64,000 nucleotides of DNA from Cycas panzhihuaensis (Eukaryota > Cycadophyta). The stretch spans positions 116,133,741-116,197,740 of the forward strand of contig CM041465.1 in assembly GCA_023213395.1 (NCBI GenBank). Direction: 5' to 3'. The position numbers were made by a program, and so were the translations under genes. The notes below the pieces were generated by a model. It was not told the origin of the DNA, ran no database searches, and saw only the letters and a list, made by a program, of their open reading frames with translations. Positions 59,451-64,000 of this stretch are shown here, one piece after another; position 1 is the stretch's first letter, and each line of letters begins with the position of its first letter.

Positions 59451-60102
59451 TCTAACAGGGGAAAGCATGGGCCTCCAGGGGGTCATATATAGACTCATAT
59501 GATTGTACCCCCCTTGCAAGGACACCGGCTTCCCATATGTATGATGTAACATATGATTGTGATGTATATATATACATACAGGGTAATTGGTACCCCATTT
59601 TGTCATGAGATGGTATGTATATCATGTGTGATAGATAGCATGTATGTTTGTTATATATGTTTTGTTATATGATGTATGTATTTCCTTCCATGTATGGCTA
59701 TATGTTTAATAGGAGCACACACATCCACCGTGAGTAGAGGTGATAGAGAGGTGTGAGGTAAAAAAATAGAGCGACATGCACATCCACGGAGGAGCATAGC
59801 GGGATATGCGAAGGAAACATCAGGCAAGCGAGAGAAATAATGGTACTCTAAAGCGTCGTCCTAACTGGGGGATGCCTAAATAGGAAGACAAAAGTTCCCG
59901 AGAGGATATGGGAACACAGATTCCATGGGAGGAACCAGAAGGAAGGGGAAGAAGCCACCTTAGATTGCCATTCTACCAGTGGTTGGGAGAAATGGGAATA
60001 ATTTAAGATGGTAATTTAAGCTCATTTCAGAGCGTAAAGAGAGAAAGAAGAGTGCCTAGACCCCATAGAGGTAGGGGTAGTCACACGCAGAATAGGAGAT
60101 AG
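59451..60102. other. Tat-2 spacer, then deletion joint
   Basis: It aligns with 12650-13420 of Tat-1 up to about 60095 (shared GAGCATAGCGGGATATGC, GTAGTCACAC). Past this, Tat-1 enters integrase, whereas Tat-2 enters sequence just after protease. Integrase, RNase H and RT are therefore deleted. Confidence 0.7.
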
Positions 60103-61030
60103 GTGACGAAGGGTAGGCCCAATGTGGCTAGTCCTACCAGTAAACTCGCTATGGTTGGAACCAGATGAGTGTAACAGACCTAGCATGCGACGAATCGCGT
60201 GGCAAGGTTGCATCTGAGTAGGAGTGGCTCTAGTCCTAGGTAGGGATCTAGAGCCTAAAGATAAAGTTCCTCTATGAGTGGCTCATCGATGCGGGCGCCT
60301 ACGTGAAACTGCTTGAGGAGGCTGAGAAGGTGAAATAAGTGGTTGGTTTAGGACCAGTGGCTCGGGAGCCAATGTGGAATGAAGAGGACGAGTAGGAATA
60401 TCTAATCAAGATATTCCCCTAGGTGCTCGTGAAACCAGGGTGACATGTCAAGGAGAGAGCTCATAACCCTCACTATCTGACTCAGAATCACCCGTGATAC
60501 CTAAGTAACCATAACCACCTATGCCAATAGGGGCAAACCTAACTAGGTTTGGCTCATGACATGGCATAGGGTTTGACTAATGAAGGTTGATCTCCTAAAA
60601 CAAAGGTCCCACAGAAGGGGTAGCCTCCTTAGGATCGCTATCTTCATCATTGAAGACAGCCTGGTAGGCTGGATGAGAGGCGTGAGATGGCATAGGCTCA
60701 CGGGCGACAACTTTAACTTGTCCTTCATGGACAAATTTAAGTTGCCCCCAACACGTGGAGTATATTGCTCCCATTTAGTCCAGCCATGGTCAACCCAATA
60801 AGAGGTTGTACTCTACATTGATATCGAGTACAACAACTTTAACATAAACAGTTTTCCCTCTTAAGGTGAGGGAAAGGGAGACTGTCCCTAAAGGGGACTT
60901 CTCAGTCCCATCATACCCTTGGCATTTCCAAGGGACAGACTGAAGAGCTACTATGTATAGCTCCTTGAGCATACGTATAGGCATAGTATTAATTGAAGAG
61001 TCATTATCTATAATGGTCCTCTTTATGATA
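60103..61030 (-). pseudogene. Ty3/gypsy aspartic protease of Tat-2 and downstream linker
   Basis: The minus strand has the active site RTIIDNDSSINTMPIRMLKE at about 60960-61020, with D-S-S in place of D-T/S-G. VKVVVLDINVEYNLLLG at 60790-60840 closes the fold as LLLGRPW. After that comes the linker LKFVHEGQVKVV-like strand (about 60740) and an acidic stretch FNDEDSD. It resembles Tat-3 45480-45830 in order and spacing. The linker is cut at the deletion joint near 60103. Confidence 0.82.
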
Positions 61031-63770
61031 AAATCAGGAGTGTCAATGGTAATGATGAATGGGTAATGTAAAAGCTTCTCCCGCGGGGAGATGGGAGATC
61101 TCTGGGATCAAATGAGATGACAAGTGGTCCATGGGAGGTAGCACCTACCACATGGATGGAAGCATCTTATTAGCCAAGAGCTTCAAGAAGAAGAGCACAT
61201 TGCTCAGGGTAGCTTCTCAAGACATCCATCAAGGACATTCCCGCAGTGACGGTGTGGAGCTCGTCAACGATAGAGAAGGGCTTACCCTTCCCTGTGGGTT
61301 GGGTAAGCGCCCTTCAAAAATCTTAATAGCTAGGGCGTATGTGAATAGTCTTGGGAAGCATAGGGGGTTTCAGAAGAGGAGTTTCTAGAAGAGGATTAAG
61401 GTGAGATGTGGATGAAGAGGCACTGGCTGCCTCTTTAGTGGCTTGAGACCAGGTTAAGGCATACAATGGAGTGGTCTCAAGCAATTGGATAACCTTCTTT
61501 CCCTTATATCGGGATTGCAAAGGTGAAGGAGCATGGCGGTCAGGGGAATACAAAGAGGATGATGAACCTCGCGCACCCTTCCCTCTACCATGTGAAGGGT
61601 GAGAATCGGGGGATCTATCCCAATTCTAGTTGTTTCTTTGTTGAACATTACGATCACGCTCCCCATGCTTGGGGAACGAATCCCTATGAACAGGTTGATC
61701 GAGATTGGGCCTCGATGCCCATCTGGGAGATGAATCGTATGGTAGGGCATCACGAGGGTGTTGCACCTGACAATGTGAGTCATTATGAAAACATTCCTCG
61801 TGGATGGAGCACCACCTCTTCTCAAGGGGAGGATCGACTCTCCTTACTTGAGAAGGTTGGGTACTATCCCCTTTGGGGGGAACGACATGAGAGGCTTGTT
61901 AAATTAGTTTGTAGGAGGGTAGTGATGAAGGGGTTTGGAGTTTAAGCTCCTTCATCGTGTGCTCGAATGAGCATATATCAGAAGTAAGGGGGTCTAAAGT
62001 CCTTTCAGTAGGATGAGAGGTAGACCTAGCAGGTTACGAAGGTTTAGTTTCCTTGGCTGAGGGAGGTGCCTCATGACATTGTGAGGGCTTAAGAGGCCTC
62101 TTGGGTCTAGCTTAGATCTCAATAGCCTCTAACACTAAGCACTTCATGATCGGGGAGTCACACATGGTTGCCCCCATTTTGAGGACTTCCACATGCACTT
62201 CAAGGTGAAGTACATTAACGAAAAGATCTCACTTCAACTACTCAGGCAACGTCGCCTTAGTAGAGTGAAGGAGATCATGGAATCATCTCACAAAGTCACG
62301 ATTCATTTCATCGTGACCTTGTTTAAGCGAAAGGACTAATTTCATCCTACTCTTGAATGGATAGGCTATGTCAAAGTAATTGATGAATTCGTCCACCAAT
62401 TGCTGGAATGAAGAAATAGAGTAGGCAGGGAGACAATAGAACCATTTAAGGGCATCCCCCTGTAAGGATTATGGAAATAACTTCATTAGGATGTGGTTGT
62501 AAGCCTAGTAGTTTATGCATGCCATAGAGAAACTACGCACGTGCTCAACTGGATCTTGCAATGAAGTTCCATCGAATTTGGAAACTTCAGGAGGGTGAGG
62601 CAGTATATTAGTTCTTAATGCCTCAATGGATAGTGACGTTGACTTGTAGTCCATGAAGGGACGTGCTCTTACATGGGCCAGAGGATCAACGAATGGCAAA
62701 GAGACAGGAATGGATGGGGGTGGTAAACCCATCCCTCCTTGAGGAAATACCCCTTGTTGGAAGGAGGGTTACAGATAAATGCCTTGGAAGGGAGACATGC
62801 TCCCTTGTGAAGGCGTGGTAAAAGGAGTTACACTAGATGGCAGAAATGAAGGGCGCGGGACCAGATTCTGCCTATATAGGCCACTCGTAGGTGGTGCAAC
62901 CCCATATGGGTGTAACGGGTCCACCCCATAAGCTAGAAGATGGTTTCCCCTACCCTGGCCCCAAGGTTGAGATGCATAACCTAGGCGCAAGTAAAGGGAA
63001 GGACCACCGAATAGGTTTTAAATATGCGTGGGAGCGGGTCCCACATTATTAGTAGCAGTAGCACTAGTAGGACCTCAAGGCCTATTAGGAAACGCATGTG
63101 CCACGTTTGAAGGTGGCGCATTCATTTGACTCAGGAACGACATGCTAACCCCAAGTTAGGGCAAGGACATACCACGAACAGGTCCTGAAGAGGCAGGACC
63201 ATGGCTAGGAATAGAGGGTGCAATACTTGTCTTGGAAGCAGGTCTGGACACAGTATGGGATGAGTGTGTATGGGTGGAAGGATTATTTGTCGTAGGAGGT
63301 GCAGGTGCAGATGAAGAAGGCGCCCTATCATGCAAGGCTTTTTCAAACGACCTGGGACGTGGTTGAAGGTGCGTTACTCGAAAGTACTCACTAATTGCTT
63401 CAACCAAGTCGGCAGGAGGGGTATCCTCGTAGCTATACGAGGTCAACGAGATCTCGAATGTTGGGGACCCATTACGACGCTCCTTATAAGACTTGCCAAT
63501 CAGATGGTGAGTCTTGTGAAGAGGTGAGCCTTCTACTGTATGAGCAGAAGGATGAAGGTCAAAAGGGTGAAGCTGGTCACCCGGATAATAGATGGGATCG
63601 TCACCCTCATGGGTGGATCTTAGAATGGACGCAAGAAACTCTTGAGTTCCCAAGACCAAGGTATGGTAGGCCCAATTGGAATGGAAACCTTCCATTATCA
63701 AACTAAAATCTGACAACAGAAGGGAATAATACGATGGGTCTTCTAACAACGGCAGCAGACCTCGCAAGCG
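61031..63770 (-). pseudogene. Ty3/gypsy gag polyprotein of Tat-2
   Basis: The N-terminal open frame (63156-63767, 203 residues) is a variable Pro/Ser/His-rich region with ADLVEAISEYFRVTHLQP. The conserved gag domain starts at 62732 with FMDYKSTSLSIEAL and VSKFDGTSLQDPVEHVRSF. It continues GDALKWFYCLPAYSISSFQQ near 62440, LVDEFINYFDIAYPF and LVLSLKQGHDEMNRDFV near 62300. Past 62200 a linker without clear knuckles leads to protease. Only a few stops and two or three frame changes break it. Gag alone would build the particle. Confidence 0.85.
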
Positions 63771-63934
63771 ACGTGAGAAATGTCACATGCAATGCCTTTA
63801 TGAACGCTGTTAGAAGAAAGCAAAAGCTATGAAATAGATATGTTGGGAGCTATCTAACTGAAAAGCAAGATAAGAAAGTTGCCTAAAAGCAAGAACACCA
63901 ATGGGAAAGGAAAGCAAGACTAGTTCCCTTACTC
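63771..63934 (-). other. Tat-2 leader
   Basis: A short untranslated region of about 160 bp between PBS and gag, purine-rich on the plus strand near 63815-63905. The packaging signal would be expected here by analogy. Confidence 0.6.
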
Positions 63935-63957
63935 GCAACTCCCCAGTATGGTCGCCA
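63935..63957 (-). other. Primer binding site of Tat-2
   Basis: The minus strand reads TGGCGACCATACTGGGGAG, one base after the LTR end TTTCA. It is of the TGGCGAC...TGGGGA type seen in Tat/Ogre elements. The tRNA-Arg assignment is from family knowledge and not a proven match. Confidence 0.85.
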
Positions 63958-63958
63958 G

Positions 63959-64000
63959 TGAAATGCTGCCCACGGGGTGGTATCCCTACGTTTAGCAAGA
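63959..64000 (-). repeat. 5' LTR of Tat-2, first 42 bases in the window
   Basis: It is identical to 55300-55341 apart from a few transitions (CCACGG/CCATGG, ACGTTT/ACATTT). The rest lies beyond the window. Confidence 0.9.

Overview
The window is nuclear DNA from a seed plant, in an intergenic, repeat-filled part of a large genome. I see no intact host gene, rRNA or tRNA. Nearly all the recognisable coding sequence belongs to LTR retrotransposons (Ty1/copia and Ty3/gypsy). Most copies carry many in-frame stops at former Gln, Arg or Trp codons, the signature of old methylated DNA. The species cannot be named from this sequence.

Layout. 1-286: scrap of a Ty3/gypsy Tat-type element (Tat-0, minus), cut by Copia-A, of which the 3' LTR and RNase H remain (287-1320, minus). 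1321-1830: dispersed repeat R1. 2297-15903: truncated Tat-type element (Tat-1, minus). Its 3' LTR is split by a solo LTR of the same family (4587-7576, perfect 5-bp target duplication), and its integrase is split by a Copia-A solo LTR (14104-14715). 17585-20640: decayed Copia-B pol plus 3' LTR (plus). 20900-23350: a very old gypsy RT (minus) and a 550-bp tandem duplication with microsatellites. 24207: a lone copia 5' LTR with PBS. 27169-39766: Copia-D (plus), complete with both LTRs but apparently gag-only. It inserted into a second copy of R1 and was itself hit in gag by Copia-E (31199-38880, minus, complete with both LTRs). 40000-52000: Tat-3 (plus), which has PBS, gag, protease, RT, RNase H, integrase and a second, archaeal-type RNase H (aRNH), with a Copia-A solo LTR at 48285-48933. 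52545-55299: the best preserved copia (Copia-F, minus), truncated in RNase H and cut in its gag zinc knuckle by Tat-2. 55300 to beyond 64000: Tat-2 (minus), with 3' LTR, aRNH, protease, gag, PBS and the start of the 5' LTR, but lacking RT, RNase H and integrase.

Most interesting content. The Tat-1/Tat-2 family carries an extra gene on the opposite strand to gag-pol, between integrase and aRNH. Its product has the hallmarks of a plant mobile domain (PMD) protein, and a TATA box with an inverted CCAAT motif lies upstream on the same strand. The aRNH lies after integrase in all three Tat elements that keep it, and all three have Asn where the first catalytic Asp is expected. Tat-2 looks like a deletion derivative that kept gag, protease, aRNH and all cis signals but lost the polymerase block and most of the PMD gene.
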